Shown piece by piece: positions 8,356-16,746 of a stretch of 64,000 nucleotides of DNA. Position 1 is the first letter of the stretch. Each line of letters begins with the position of its first letter. Location of the stretch: NCBI RefSeq assembly GCF_000516555.1, contig NZ_AZSJ01000003.1, forward strand, positions 1,799,212-1,863,211, written 5' to 3'. A program made the position numbers and the translations under genes. The notes under the pieces are model-generated. The model was not told where the DNA came from and did no database searches. It saw nothing but the letters and a program-made list of their open reading frames with translations. The stretch comes from Afipia sp. P52-10 (lineage in GTDB: Bacteria; Pseudomonadota; Alphaproteobacteria; Rhizobiales; Xanthobacteraceae).

Positions 8356-9420
8356 TCAGCTCTTCTTCTCGCAAGCCGCGCGCCCGGCTTCGAGCAGCGT
8401 GTAAAAGCGTTCGCCGTCGGCACCAAGCTCCTTCACCATGGTCGGCCAGACCGGCTGCAGGACCTTGCGCCACTCGTCGCGCTGCGCCGGCGTGACCTCG
8501 ACGATCTGGCCGCCGCCCTTGAGGTGCATCTCGCGCAACGTCGCCTCGAAGCCGCGAACCTCCTGGCGCAGTTGCGCGGGCGAACGCCGCTCCACCGCCC
8601 GGTCGAGCGCGGCCTGCTGCTCCTTCGGCAAGCCGTCATACTTCGCCTTGTTCATCATGATGATGCCCGGCGCGTCCGACAGCTCGATGCGGGTCAGCAC
8701 CGGGGCGACCTTGTTCAGGCCGGACGGCAGGTAGAAGGTGACGACGGAGGCCTGCACGTCCACCATTCCGGTCTGGAAGGCCGACGCGATCTCGGTGATG
8801 CCGATCATGTTGGGATTGGCGCCGAGCGCGGTCCACATCGCCGCCGACACCTTGTTGGAGGCGGAAGCCGCTTTCAGCCCTGCGACGTCCTTGGGCGAAA
8901 CGAACGGCCGCTTGCCGATGATGTCGCCGGTGCCGACTTCGGTCCAGCCGAGGAATTTGACGCCCTTCTTCGCCAGCGCGTCGCTCACCGGCTTGGTCAT
9001 GTGCTTGTCGAGGGTGCAGTCCTGCTCGGCGATGTCCTTGAAGAAGAACGGCAGGCCGAGCAAGGAAATCTCCGGCGTCAGCAACGCGACCGCGCCATTG
9101 GAGAAGCCGCCCATGTCGATGCGGCCGCGGGCGATCTGCTGCGCCGTATCCTGTTCGTTGCCGAGCTGGCCGGCGATGAACTGTTCGATCTTCAGCGCGC
9201 CCTTGCTTTCCTCCTCGACATCCTTGGCGAAGCGCTCGAGCTGCATGGTCCAAGGAGTCTTCGGCGGCGCTCCCGTGGTGTAGCGCAGCTCGATCGGCTT
9301 CTTGTCCTGCGCGAAGACGCTGGTCGCGCCGGCCGCTCCAAGGATCACGCCAAGGATCGTGCCAAGGATTGCGCCGGCGCCGATCGTTTTTGCGAGAATC
9401 GCACGGAAGATGCCGTCCAT
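8356..9420 (-). CDS. dctP: TRAP transporter substrate-binding protein (DctP)
   Basis: 354-residue periplasmic receptor. It has a long signal sequence (about residues 1-38, hydrophobic AGAILGTILGVILGAAGATSVFA, cleavage likely before QDKKP), then the DctP fold beginning IELRYTTGAPPKTPWTMQLERFAKDVEE. The motif GWTEVGTGDIIGKRPFVSPKDVAGLK corresponds to the family segment carrying the substrate carboxylate-binding Arg. Start chosen at ATG 9418-9420 because it places the signal peptide at the N-terminus; the frame continues 86 codons upstream. First gene of a dctP-dctQ-dctM operon. The ligand is not predictable, though organic acids are usual. Confidence 0.9.
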   Translation of the reverse strand: MDGIFRAILAKTIGAGAILGTILGVILGAAGATSVFAQDKKPIELRYTTGAPPKTPWTMQLERFAKDVEEESKGALKIEQFIAGQLGNEQDTAQQIARGRIDMGGFSNGAVALLTPEISLLGLPFFFKDIAEQDCTLDKHMTKPVSDALAKKGVKFLGWTEVGTGDIIGKRPFVSPKDVAGLKAASASNKVSAAMWTALGANPNMIGITEIASAFQTGMVDVQASVVTFYLPSGLNKVAPVLTRIELSDAPGIIMMNKAKYDGLPKEQQAALDRAVERRSPAQLRQEVRGFEATLREMHLKGGGQIVEVTPAQRDEWRKVLQPVWPTMVKELGADGERFYTLLEAGRAACEKKS

Positions 9421-9706
9421 GAATGCCCCCTTCGAATCCAAATCCTTTGAATTCCGGCCGCGCCGTTGTCTCGCAAGGCTCGTCACGTCATGACGTGCCA
9501 TGCGATGGTTGCGCGAGCGTGACGACGACGTGTGTTCACTATGGGACATTCCCGCAAAGATGCAACAGGGGTCGCCGCGCTGATTGTTTTGCAGCGCAGG
9601 ATGCGGCGTGGATGCAGCGCGAGGCGCCTCTCGCGCGACGTGCGTGCAAGCGGAGACCGCGCAAAAGGCGCCGCGCAATGTCGCAGGCGCCGCGCGGATG
9701 CGAATG

Positions 9707-10894
9707 TCAGAACAGCAGCGGCAGTTGGCGCGGGCCGCGCACGGTGCCTTCGGACCAGGTCACGGTCCCTGCCGGATCGAGGCTGAACTCCGGAATCCGC
9801 TTCAGCCATTCCTCCAGCGCCACCGTCATCTCCATGCGGGCGAGATTGGAGCCGATACAGCGGTGGATGCCGAGGCCGAATGCCGCATGCCGGTTTTCCT
9901 TGCGGTCGATGATCACCTTGTCCGCATCGGGGAACATGGCCGGGTCGCGATTGGCCGCCGGGAACGAGAGCAGCACCATGTTGCCCGGCTTGATCGGGCA
10001 GCCGCTGACGGTGGTCTCCTTCACCACCTCGCGGGCCATCGTCACCGGCGAATAGGCGCGCAGGAATTCCTCGATCGCGAACGGCATCAGCGCCGGCTCG
10101 GCCACCAGGCGCTTGCGGTCCGCCGGCGTCTTGGCGAGATGCCAGATCGAGGAGCCGATCGCGCTCCAGGTGGTATCGATGCCGGCGATCAGCAGCAGCC
10201 GCAACGATCCGAGAATGTGCATGTCCGACAGCGGCTGACCGTCCGGCGTCTTGGCGCGGATCAGGTCCGAGATCAGGTCATCGGTCGGGTTCTTGCGACG
10301 CTGCTCGATGTGACCGGTGAAGTACGCCGTCATCTCCTCCGCAGCCTTGACGAGGACCTCGTCGTTCTTGATGCCGAGTTCGAGGATCTCATGGATCCAG
10401 CGTACGAAGGACTCGCCGTCCTTTTCCGGAATGCCCAGCATGTGCGCGATCGCTCGCACCGGGATGTGCTTGGTGTATCGCGCGGCGGCGTCGCACTTGC
10501 CGTCGTTGATGAAGCCGTCGATCAGCTCGTTGCAGATCGCGCGCACGCGCGGCTCCAGCTTCTTCATCGCGTCCGGCGTGAACGGCGGCAGCAGCAGTTG
10601 CTTGGCGGGCTTGTGGTACGGCGGGTCCGAGGTGATCGGCGGCGAGGGCGTCACCGGCTCGGGACGGACGTTGCGGACGACGACCCGGCGCGAGGAGAAG
10701 TGCTCGGTGTCGTAAGCGATCTGCTTCACCGCCTCGTAGGTGGTCGGCAGGTACACGCCGAGGAAGCGCTCGGTGTGGACGACCGGACACTTGCCGCGCA
10801 GTTCATCCCAGATCGGGAACGGGTTCTCGGTCCATTGCGGATCGGTGTGGTCGAAATCGGTGAGCCAGTCGGTGACGGGGGCGGTCGTGCTCAT
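9707..10894 (-). CDS. Cytochrome P450
   Basis: 395-residue soluble bacterial P450. Key residues: I-helix AGIDTT (237-242, acid-threonine pair for O2 activation), ExxR pair E276/R279 in EEFLRAY, and heme-ligand Cys346 in FGLGIHRCIGSNLARMEM. Start is ATG 10892-10894, with AGGAGAGG ahead; an extra 20 codons upstream lack a ribosome site. It lies 69 bases downstream of a 3Fe-4S ferredoxin gene, its likely redox partner, so this is a class I system whose ferredoxin reductase must be encoded elsewhere. Substrate is unknown; the surrounding acyl-CoA genes hint at a lipid, terpenoid or steroid-like compound. Confidence 0.93.
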   Translation of the reverse strand: MSTTAPVTDWLTDFDHTDPQWTENPFPIWDELRGKCPVVHTERFLGVYLPTTYEAVKQIAYDTEHFSSRRVVVRNVRPEPVTPSPPITSDPPYHKPAKQLLLPPFTPDAMKKLEPRVRAICNELIDGFINDGKCDAAARYTKHIPVRAIAHMLGIPEKDGESFVRWIHEILELGIKNDEVLVKAAEEMTAYFTGHIEQRRKNPTDDLISDLIRAKTPDGQPLSDMHILGSLRLLLIAGIDTTWSAIGSSIWHLAKTPADRKRLVAEPALMPFAIEEFLRAYSPVTMAREVVKETTVSGCPIKPGNMVLLSFPAANRDPAMFPDADKVIIDRKENRHAAFGLGIHRCIGSNLARMEMTVALEEWLKRIPEFSLDPAGTVTWSEGTVRGPRQLPLLF

Positions 10895-10963
10895 CAGCCT
10901 CTCCTGAATGTCTGCAAGGTCAGCGGATACGAAATCAGGGATCTCCGCGCACACAGGCGCGAT

Positions 10964-11173
10964 TCACTCCTCGATGATCTCGATTGCGAGTTCGGGGCAG
11001 TTTGATTTGGCCAGGTAGGCTTTCTCGACCAGATCGTCGGGCACCATGCCGTCGTTGATCTCGTGCGCGTTGCCGAATTCGTCGAGTTCGAACAGTTCGG
11101 GCGCCAGCGATTTGCAGCGGCTATGGCCCTGACATTTTTCCGGATCGACGCGCAGTCTCAGTTTTGCCGGCAT
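10964..11173 (-). CDS. Ferredoxin, [3Fe-4S] type, P450 redox partner
   Basis: 69-residue ferredoxin with cluster ligands Cys14, Cys20 and Cys59-Pro. The usual second cysteine of a 4Fe-4S motif is His17 (CQGHSRC), the signature of the small 3Fe-4S ferredoxins that pair with bacterial P450s. Start chosen at ATG 11171-11173, which has AGGGAGGG at good spacing; a TTG two codons upstream is less likely. It is the first gene of the ferredoxin-P450 operon and is transcribed divergently from a TetR gene over a shared promoter with a palindrome. Confidence 0.92.
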   Translation of the reverse strand: MPAKLRLRVDPEKCQGHSRCKSLAPELFELDEFGNAHEINDGMVPDDLVEKAYLAKSNCPELAIEIIEE

Positions 11174-11284
11174 CGGCAAACCCTCCCTGTTGCAACATGT
11201 GCGGCCGGTGCCTTCTGCGAAGCGATTGTGCCGGCGGATGCGATGGCGTCGCGGGTTGGCCCGCGCACTTTAAAGTCGTTCTTG

Positions 11285-11324
11285 TTGCCGCAAATAATAG
11301 CCGCGGCTATAATATAGTTGTCAA
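11285..11324. promoter_or_regulatory. Overlapping divergent promoters with a perfect 14-bp palindrome
   Basis: Plus strand: TTGCCG (11285-11290), 17-base spacer, TATAAT (11308-11313), 34 bases before the tetR start. Minus strand: a perfect TTGACA (read from 11324 to 11319) and TATTAT (11299-11294), spacer 19, facing the ferredoxin-P450 operon. The palindrome ATAGCCGCGGCTAT (11297-11310) covers the spacer of both and the tetR -10 box. It is the obvious candidate operator for the adjacent TetR protein, which would control itself and the P450. The hexamers and palindrome are seen directly; the binding is inferred. Confidence 0.65.
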
Positions 11325-11347
11325 TATATTTTTGAGGCGGGCGAGCT

Positions 11348-12037
11348 TTGACCGAGACCGATCACGCTGCCGGATGGACGTTGATCCAGGATTTGCCGGG
11401 GATCCTGCCGACGCGGCAGCGGCGCAGCCAGGAAACCACCGTGTCTTTGCTCGAGGCGGGCGCGGAACTGCTGCGCGATTGCGCCTTCGACGAACTGTCG
11501 ATCGACGAGCTTTGCGCCCGCGTCGGCGTAACCATCGGTGCGTTCTACGGCCGGTTCGAGAACAAAGATGCGTTCTTCGTCGCGCTGCTGTCGCTGGCGA
11601 TCCGGCGCGGGCTGGCGGCGGTGGATGCCGCGGTGACCGCGGGCGATCGCGCCGCGGCGGGGCTGGAGGAGGTCTGCCACGAGGTGGTGACCGTGGTGAC
11701 GGAGGTGGTACGCCGCAACGAGGGCGTGGTGCGCGCGGCGTTGCAGTACAAGGCGGTTCATCCGGCGCGCTGGATGATGGTGCGCGAAACCGGCGCCGGC
11801 ATGGTCGAACGTTCGATGCCGCTGCTGCTGGCGCGGATGGGACGCGGACGTCGGGCGGCGAAGGAGCGGACGGTGACGTTCGCGTTCCAGATGGTGTTTG
11901 GCACGCTGATCAATGCGGTGCTCAACCGGCCGAAGCTGGTCGGCTTGCACGACCAGGAGATGATCGATCGTTTGGCGCTGGCGATGTTCCTGCAGCTCGA
12001 TCACGAGGCGCGGGCGAAACCGGCCTCGCGCAAGTGA
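11348..12037 (+). CDS. TetR/AcrR family transcriptional regulator
   Basis: 229-residue one-component repressor. The N-terminal helix-turn-helix lies at about residues 48-77 (FDELSIDELCARVGVTIGAFYGRFENKDAFF). The remaining helices form the ligand-binding and dimerisation domain. The start is a TTG preceded by a purine-rich GAGGCGGGCGAG; no in-frame ATG precedes the HTH. It is divergent from the ferredoxin-P450 operon and probably represses both directions through the palindrome at 11297-11310. Its ligand is likely the P450 substrate or a related metabolite (inference). Confidence 0.85.
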   Translation: MTETDHAAGWTLIQDLPGILPTRQRRSQETTVSLLEAGAELLRDCAFDELSIDELCARVGVTIGAFYGRFENKDAFFVALLSLAIRRGLAAVDAAVTAGDRAAAGLEEVCHEVVTVVTEVVRRNEGVVRAALQYKAVHPARWMMVRETGAGMVERSMPLLLARMGRGRRAAKERTVTFAFQMVFGTLINAVLNRPKLVGLHDQEMIDRLALAMFLQLDHEARAKPASRK

Positions 12038-12105
12038 GACGCCGGTCCCCTCGGCTTATCAAGACCAACCTCGCGCAGCCTCGGCGAAAGCGGCTGTCGA
12101 AGGCG

Positions 12106-13068
12106 TCATTCGACCTTCAGGCCGATCTCCGGAATCAGCTGCTTCCAGCGCGGCACTTCCACGTCGAGTCGCTCGCGCAGCTTGTCGGGCTCGGTGAGCT
12201 GCAACGTCATGCCGGCGCCGGCCGCCTTCTCCTTCAGCACGGCGTCATCCTTGGCGGTCCGGATCTCCGTCCGGATGCGTTCGACGATCGCCGGCGCGAT
12301 GTTCTTCGGTCCGAACAGACCGTACCAGTTGGTCATGGCATAGCCCGGAAGCACCTCGGAGACCGCAGGCACGTCGGGCAATTCGGGAATCCGGTTCGGG
12401 GTGCCGACGCCAAGCACGCGCACGTTGCCGTCGCGCACATGCGGCATGATTTCGACGGCGCTGACGAACACCATGTCGATATCCTTGGCATAAAGCCCGG
12501 TGAGCGATTGCGACGTGCCGCGATACGGGATGTGCTGCAGGCTCACGCTGGCCATCTTCTTGAACAATTCGCCCGCGAGATGGTTGCCAGTGCCGACGCC
12601 GCCGGAGCCGAAGGTGATCTTGCCCGGTGCGGCTTTCGCCTTCGCGATCAGATCGTTGATATCCTTGATCGGGCTGTCGCTGCGCACGGCGATGCTGATC
12701 GGCACTTCGGTCACGAGGCTGAGCAGCGTCAGGTCGCGCACCGGGTCGAAGTTGAGCTTCGGATAGATCGAAGGCACCATCGCGATCGACGAGGTGGTGA
12801 GCAGCAACGTACGCCCGTCGGGATCGGACTGGACGACGCTCTGCAGGCCGACGGAGCCGCCGGCGCCGGCCCTGTTCTCGATGATGAAGACGCCCTTGGT
12901 TTGCGTCGCGAGCCGGTCGATCAAAAGGCGGGCCGGAAAGTCGACCGGGCCGCCTGCGGTAAACGGGACGATCAGGCGAATGGTCCCCGTCGGCCAGTCC
13001 TGCGCCATCGCGGGCGTTGCCAGCAGACCGACGACAAGCAGCAGTGATCGCAGAAGTCCCGATGCCAT
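12106..13068 (-). CDS. Bug family (TctC-type) periplasmic substrate-binding protein
   Basis: 320-residue extracytoplasmic receptor of the Bug/tripartite tricarboxylate transporter family. Signal peptide about 1-22 (LLRSLLLVVGLLATPAMAQ), then the family start WPTGTIRLIVPFTAGGPVDFPARLL and the ligand loop segment ENRAGAGGSVGLQSVVQSDPDG. Members bind carboxylates, amides or similar small ligands through two water-mediated loops. No TctA/TctB membrane genes are nearby, so it is an orphan receptor, as is common for this expanded family in Bradyrhizobium and Bordetella relatives. It converges with the TetR gene. Confidence 0.92.
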   Translation of the reverse strand: MASGLLRSLLLVVGLLATPAMAQDWPTGTIRLIVPFTAGGPVDFPARLLIDRLATQTKGVFIIENRAGAGGSVGLQSVVQSDPDGRTLLLTTSSIAMVPSIYPKLNFDPVRDLTLLSLVTEVPISIAVRSDSPIKDINDLIAKAKAAPGKITFGSGGVGTGNHLAGELFKKMASVSLQHIPYRGTSQSLTGLYAKDIDMVFVSAVEIMPHVRDGNVRVLGVGTPNRIPELPDVPAVSEVLPGYAMTNWYGLFGPKNIAPAIVERIRTEIRTAKDDAVLKEKAAGAGMTLQLTEPDKLRERLDVEVPRWKQLIPEIGLKVE

Positions 13069-13308
13069 TTGCGTGCGCCTTCTTCTATCGGGGCGATGGG
13101 AGACGCAATCAGCGGCGATCGAAGACGCGATGTCAAGCTGCCGCGATCATGTGGCGCATGATGGACCGGTCGACGGAACGGTCGCCGTTGGTTGTGTGTG
13201 GAAGACGCGACGTGCGGCGCGCGGCGTGCGCGTTTCGGACGAGACGAAGAGCGTTTGCGCGAACGCGATGCGCCACGAAGGGCGAGCGAACGCGCTCGGG
13301 CGCGACCG

Positions 13309-13329
13309 GCGCCGGCCATGTTCCGGCGC
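13309..13329 (-). terminator. Possible terminator hairpin after the DUF2778 gene
   Basis: Perfect GCGCCGG/CCGGCGC stem with a 7-base loop ends one base past the stop of the minus-strand gene at 13331. No T-tract follows on that strand, so intrinsic termination is doubtful. Confidence 0.35.
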
Positions 13330-13330
13330 T

Positions 13331-14464
13331 TCAGCTCAGCTTCGCCACCACCACCAGGCGCTTCACCGCACCGCTCTTGAAGGCGCGCAGGAAGGTCGCA
13401 TAGTCCTTGAACGAGACGCAGCCGTTGGAATCGCCGCGCGGGCCGAGCATGTAGGTATGGGTGAGCAGGCCGTTGCGTCCGTGGATGCGGCCATCGCCGC
13501 CGACCGGCGTCATCCGGATCGCCTCGACGCCGTGGAACAGGCTCTCGCGCAGCTTGAGATCGTAGACGTGCGGCGGCGTCGCGCCGCGCATCTTCAAGTG
13601 AACGAAACGCGGATCGTCCATATGCTTGCCGAGGCCCGAATGCGCTTCGAGTTGGGTGCCGTCCGGCAGATACACGGTGCGCGCGGAAATGTCGTAGACG
13701 GCGGTGTAGCGATCGTATTTCGGCGCGCCGTCGAACATGATGGTCTGCGCGTCGCTGGCGATGCCGCCGTCGGGCGACGCGTAAGCGAGGGTCACGCCTT
13801 CGGTTTTGGGTTTGCCGAACAGCTTCTGGAACAGCGACGGTCCCTTCGAGGAGATCGCCGCGAGAACGGTGGCTTTGTCTTCAACCGGCCCCTTCGGGGC
13901 GGGGAGGGCGCGGGGTGTGCTCGCGCTCGCCTGTGCAACCTCCGGCACAACCGGTCGCGGCATCGGCAGCGGCACCGACGGCCCGGTTGCCTGGCGGACG
14001 ACGGATGGCGGGGTTTCGACGTTGTCCTGCACAGACGCGGCCGGTGGCTGCAACGCGGCGAAACGCGTGCGCGCTGATGCGGGCAGTGCGAGCTGGTCGG
14101 CGCGGGTCGGCAGCGCCCCCATGGCGAATGTCGAAGGCGGATGGCCGAGCGAGTGTCCGGCATCGAGCAGGGCGGCGTAATTCTTCTGGATGACGCTGGT
14201 GCCGACGGAGGCGCGGGCCGACTTCCTGGCCACGTTGGTCACGGGCGCATCGGCGCTCGCCACCGGCGCCGGAGCAGCATCGGCTTCGCTGCCGGGACCG
14301 CTGATGTTGTTGTACACGACCCACAGGCAGGTGGTCGCGACGAACGCAAGCGCGATACTGCCGATGATGGTTTGCGGAACGGCGCGTGATGTCAGAGGAG
14401 CAACGGGCCGCGGCCGACGTCGGGGGTGGTGGGCCGGGTAGTCATGCAGGGCGTCGTAACTCAT
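13331..14464 (-). CDS. DUF2778 protein, membrane-anchored, L,D-transpeptidase-like (Tlde1-type domain)
   Basis: 377-residue protein. A cytoplasmic head rich in His/Pro/Arg (DYPAHHPRRRPRP) is followed by one membrane helix (TIIGSIALAFVATTCLWVVY), a long low-complexity Ala/Pro linker, and a C-terminal DUF2778 domain of about 140 residues. The domain has HSGLG, then HGRNGLL and a catalytic-type Ser-Asn-Gly-Cys (SNGCVSFKDY, Cys about 349), the pattern of L,D-transpeptidase-like Tlde1 proteins that act on peptidoglycan. Start chosen at ATG 14462-14464 so that the anchor is N-terminal. No type VI secretion or immunity gene is adjacent, and the N-terminal anchor argues for a housekeeping envelope role over a secreted toxin. 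Confidence 0.82.
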   Translation of the reverse strand: MSYDALHDYPAHHPRRRPRPVAPLTSRAVPQTIIGSIALAFVATTCLWVVYNNISGPGSEADAAPAPVASADAPVTNVARKSARASVGTSVIQKNYAALLDAGHSLGHPPSTFAMGALPTRADQLALPASARTRFAALQPPAASVQDNVETPPSVVRQATGPSVPLPMPRPVVPEVAQASASTPRALPAPKGPVEDKATVLAAISSKGPSLFQKLFGKPKTEGVTLAYASPDGGIASDAQTIMFDGAPKYDRYTAVYDISARTVYLPDGTQLEAHSGLGKHMDDPRFVHLKMRGATPPHVYDLKLRESLFHGVEAIRMTPVGGDGRIHGRNGLLTHTYMLGPRGDSNGCVSFKDYATFLRAFKSGAVKRLVVVAKLS

Positions 14465-14619
14465 CTGTCTGTACTGCCGATACACATCTCTTTGGATCGT
14501 GCAGCATCCGGACAGGGCCCCCTCTGGCGCAGTCGCGGCACGACAGTTCGCATGCTGCGAGCCTTGCCGCGTTTTGAATCGCGGCCGAGCGTTCGCAGGT
14601 GTGCGGAGCGGCATTAAGA

Positions 14620-14640
14620 CGGCATTTTAGTTAAATGCCG
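14620..14640. promoter_or_regulatory. Perfect inverted repeat CGGCATTT/AAATGCCG
   Basis: Arms of 8 bp with a 5-base AT-rich spacer (TAGTT), about 155 bases ahead of the DUF2778 start; the related sequence GGCATTAAGAC precedes it. Dyad shape and AT-rich setting fit an operator or a small hairpin; the regulator is unknown. Confidence 0.4.
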
Positions 14641-14786
14641 ATTAAGTATAGGCCGGTGTAGGACGGACGATGATGCAGCACCGGCCTTGCCCCCGCGGGA
14701 CGGTCCGCCTCTGGCGCGAAATGATCCCCCGCGCCGTCGGTGAACCAAGGCGCGGTTTGCGCAGCCCGCGTGGCAGAATTAAGAAC

Positions 14787-14823
14787 AAAAAGCCCGGGTT
14801 CCTTGACGGAAACCGGGCTTTTT
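14787..14823 (-). terminator. Rho-independent terminator, bidirectional shape
   Basis: Arms AAAAAGCCCGGGTTCC and GGAAACCGGGCTTTTT pair along 16 positions with one mismatch and a 5-base loop. A-run and T-run flank the GC stem, so it can terminate on both strands. It lies 35 bases beyond the stop of the SDR gene at 14859. Confidence 0.85.
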
Positions 14824-14858
14824 CGGCGCGCGATGCAGCGATCAGGAACCGTCGCGGG

Positions 14859-15632
14859 TCATTTCGTGGTGTAGCCGCCGTTGACCAAGATGGTTTGGCC
14901 GGTCATCCACCAGCCGTCCGAGACCAGGAAGCGGATGAACGGCACGATATCGACGATGTCGGTGAGACCGGTCTTGGTGAACTTGGAAAGTGCGGCGGCG
15001 GTCTTGTGATAGGCGACGGCATCTGCGCCTTCGGCCGGATAGAAGAACGGCGTATCCATCGGCCCAGGGCCGATCGCGGTGACGGAGATGCCGCGTTCGC
15101 CGAATTCCTTCGATGCCGCGCGCGTGAAGTGTTCGACGGGCGCCTTGGTGCCGGCATAGGCGGCATAGAACGGCGTGAACGCGCCGAGCAGCGAGGTGAC
15201 CAGCGTGCAAATCTTGCCGTTGTCGTTGACGTGCTTGCCTGCCTCCTTGAGGAAGAAGAACGCGGACTTGGCGTTGACGGCGGACATCTCGTCGTACTCG
15301 GCTTCGGAGATCTCGACGAAGGGCTTCTTCAGCACCTTGCCCACAGTGTTGATGGCGATATCCGGTTTGCCGATCGCGGCGATCGCATCGGCAAACAACC
15401 TCTCGACCGCCCCTGCGGTCGTCAGGTCGGCCTGAAACGCGGCGGCTTTCGCGCCGGCCTTGGTGATGGCAGCCACGGTCGCGTCGGCATCGGCCTTGGT
15501 GGCCGCGCTGTTGTAGTGGATCGCGACGGCCTTGGCGCCGTGCTGGGCCAGGTCGCGGGCGAGCAGGCCGCCAAGGTTCTTCGCACCGCCGGCAATGAGA
15601 ACGGTTTTTCCTTTGATGCTGTGATCGGTCAT
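14859..15632 (-). CDS. SDR family oxidoreductase
   Basis: 257-residue classical SDR. Cofactor motif GGAKNLGG near residues 14-21 (a variant of TGxxxGIG), HYNSAAT after beta-2 suggests NADPH use, and the active-site region reads LVTSLLGAFTPFYAAYAGTKAPVEH with Ser, Tyr and Lys in the expected spacing. The NNAG motif is replaced by NTVGK, unusual but seen in the branch to which this protein belongs. Start ATG 15630-15632, with AAGGA 7 bases ahead. It is divergent from a LysR gene, which probably controls it. Confidence 0.88.
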   Translation of the reverse strand: MTDHSIKGKTVLIAGGAKNLGGLLARDLAQHGAKAVAIHYNSAATKADADATVAAITKAGAKAAAFQADLTTAGAVERLFADAIAAIGKPDIAINTVGKVLKKPFVEISEAEYDEMSAVNAKSAFFFLKEAGKHVNDNGKICTLVTSLLGAFTPFYAAYAGTKAPVEHFTRAASKEFGERGISVTAIGPGPMDTPFFYPAEGADAVAYHKTAAALSKFTKTGLTDIVDIVPFIRFLVSDGWWMTGQTILVNGGYTTK

Positions 15633-15730
15633 CGCATTGTCCTTGGCTGGTCCTTGACTCTGCGCGGCCACGCCGTGCGGCCGCATCGGACGGGCAAGAT
15701 ATCGTCTACAAAATCGGGATTAAGAGGGTT

Positions 15731-15753
15731 ATTCTGACAAGACTTGTCGGAAT
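15731..15753. promoter_or_regulatory. Candidate LysR-type operator between SDR and LysR genes
   Basis: Interrupted dyad with arms ATTCTGACAAG and CTTGTCGGAAT around a single A, one mismatch in 11 bp. It lies 25 bases before the LysR start and about 100 bases before the divergent SDR start, as LysR-type operators do, with a T-N11-A core. Binding is inferred. Confidence 0.55.
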
Positions 15754-15777
15754 CAACGAACAATTGCGAGGCCAAGC

Positions 15778-16746
15778 GTGGACCGGATCGATCTGTTTCG
15801 CGTGTTCGCCCGGGTCGTGGAATGCGCCAGCTTCACCCGCGCCGCCGACCAGCTCGGCCTGCCGCGCTCCTCGGTGTCGGCCGCGGTGATCGACCTCGAA
15901 GCACGGGTGGGCGCCCGCCTGCTGCATCGCACGACCCGCAAGGTCGCTCCGACCGAGGATGGCACGGCTTTCTACGATCGTTGTCTGCGGCTGATCGCCG
16001 ACGTCGAGGAGACCGAGGGCCTGTTCAAGCAGACGGCGGCTGGGCCGAGCGGAACATTACGGGTGGATGTCCCCGGTCGCATCGGCCGGCTTGTGATCGC
16101 GCCCGCGCTACCGGATTTCCTGACGCGCTATCCGCAGATCGACATCGCTCTCGGCGTCACCGATCGCGAGGTGAAGCTGGTGGAGGAGCGTGTCGATTGC
16201 GTCGTGCGCGTGGGGCCGCTGAACGATTCCGGCCTGATCGCCCGTGCGATCGGCCAGCTGCCGCTGATCAATGTCGCCAGTTCGGACTATCTCGATCGCT
16301 TTGGCACGCCGACAGCGCCGACGGACCTGCGGGATCATTTCGCCGTCAACTATGCATCTCCGTCGAGCGGACGGGTCGAGCCGTGGGAGTGGCTGGACGA
16401 CGGCAAGGTGCGGACCATGCGCATGCGCGGCAGGGTCACCGTCAACAGCGCCGAAGCGTACATCGCCTGCTGTCTCGCCGGGCTCGGCCTGATCCAGATC
16501 CCGGCCTACGACGTGCAGCCGCATCTGGACGCCGGAGAGCTGGTCGAGGTCATGCCGGACCATCAGGCCGCGCCGTTGCCGGTGACGCTGCTCTATCCGC
16601 ATCACCAGCATCTGTCGCGCCGGCTCAAGGTGTTCGCCGACTGGCTGGAGGCGCTGCTGAAGCGCGCCCTGCTCGCGCCGGACGGGCGTGGCGGAGCTCG
16701 CTTCAAGCGGCGGCGCGGCCCGGCCACGCCGGCAACGCGACGTTGA
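15778..16746 (+). CDS. LysR family transcriptional regulator
   Basis: 322-residue regulator. N-terminal winged helix-turn-helix at residues 1-60 ([33 protein letters not shown]), followed by the effector-binding domain from about residue 88 ([16 protein letters not shown]). Family features such as [14 protein letters not shown] resemble the CrgA/DhcR-like LysR branch that controls redox genes. It starts with GTG at 15778, the only start that keeps the HTH complete. It faces away from the SDR at 14859-15632. Its last 44 bases overlap the 3' end of the enolase gene on the other strand. Confidence 0.9.
   Translation: MDRIDLFRVFARVVECASFTRAADQLGLPRSSVSAAVIDLEARVGARLLHRTTRKVAPTEDGTAFYDRCLRLIADVEETEGLFKQTAAGPSGTLRVDVPGRIGRLVIAPALPDFLTRYPQIDIALGVTDREVKLVEERVDCVVRVGPLNDSGLIARAIGQLPLINVASSDYLDRFGTPTAPTDLRDHFAVNYASPSSGRVEPWEWLDDGKVRTMRMRGRVTVNSAEAYIACCLAGLGLIQIPAYDVQPHLDAGELVEVMPDHQAAPLPVTLLYPHHQHLSRRLKVFADWLEALLKRALLAPDGRGGARFKRRRGPATPATRR

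Larger units (their letters stand above)
14465..14858. other. Intergenic interval with a hairpin and a terminator
   Basis: 394 bp between two minus-strand genes. The upstream half is the probable promoter region of the DUF2778 gene and carries the perfect inverted repeat at 14620-14640. The other half carries the terminator of the SDR gene at 14787-14823. I see no coding sequence. Confidence 0.55.
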
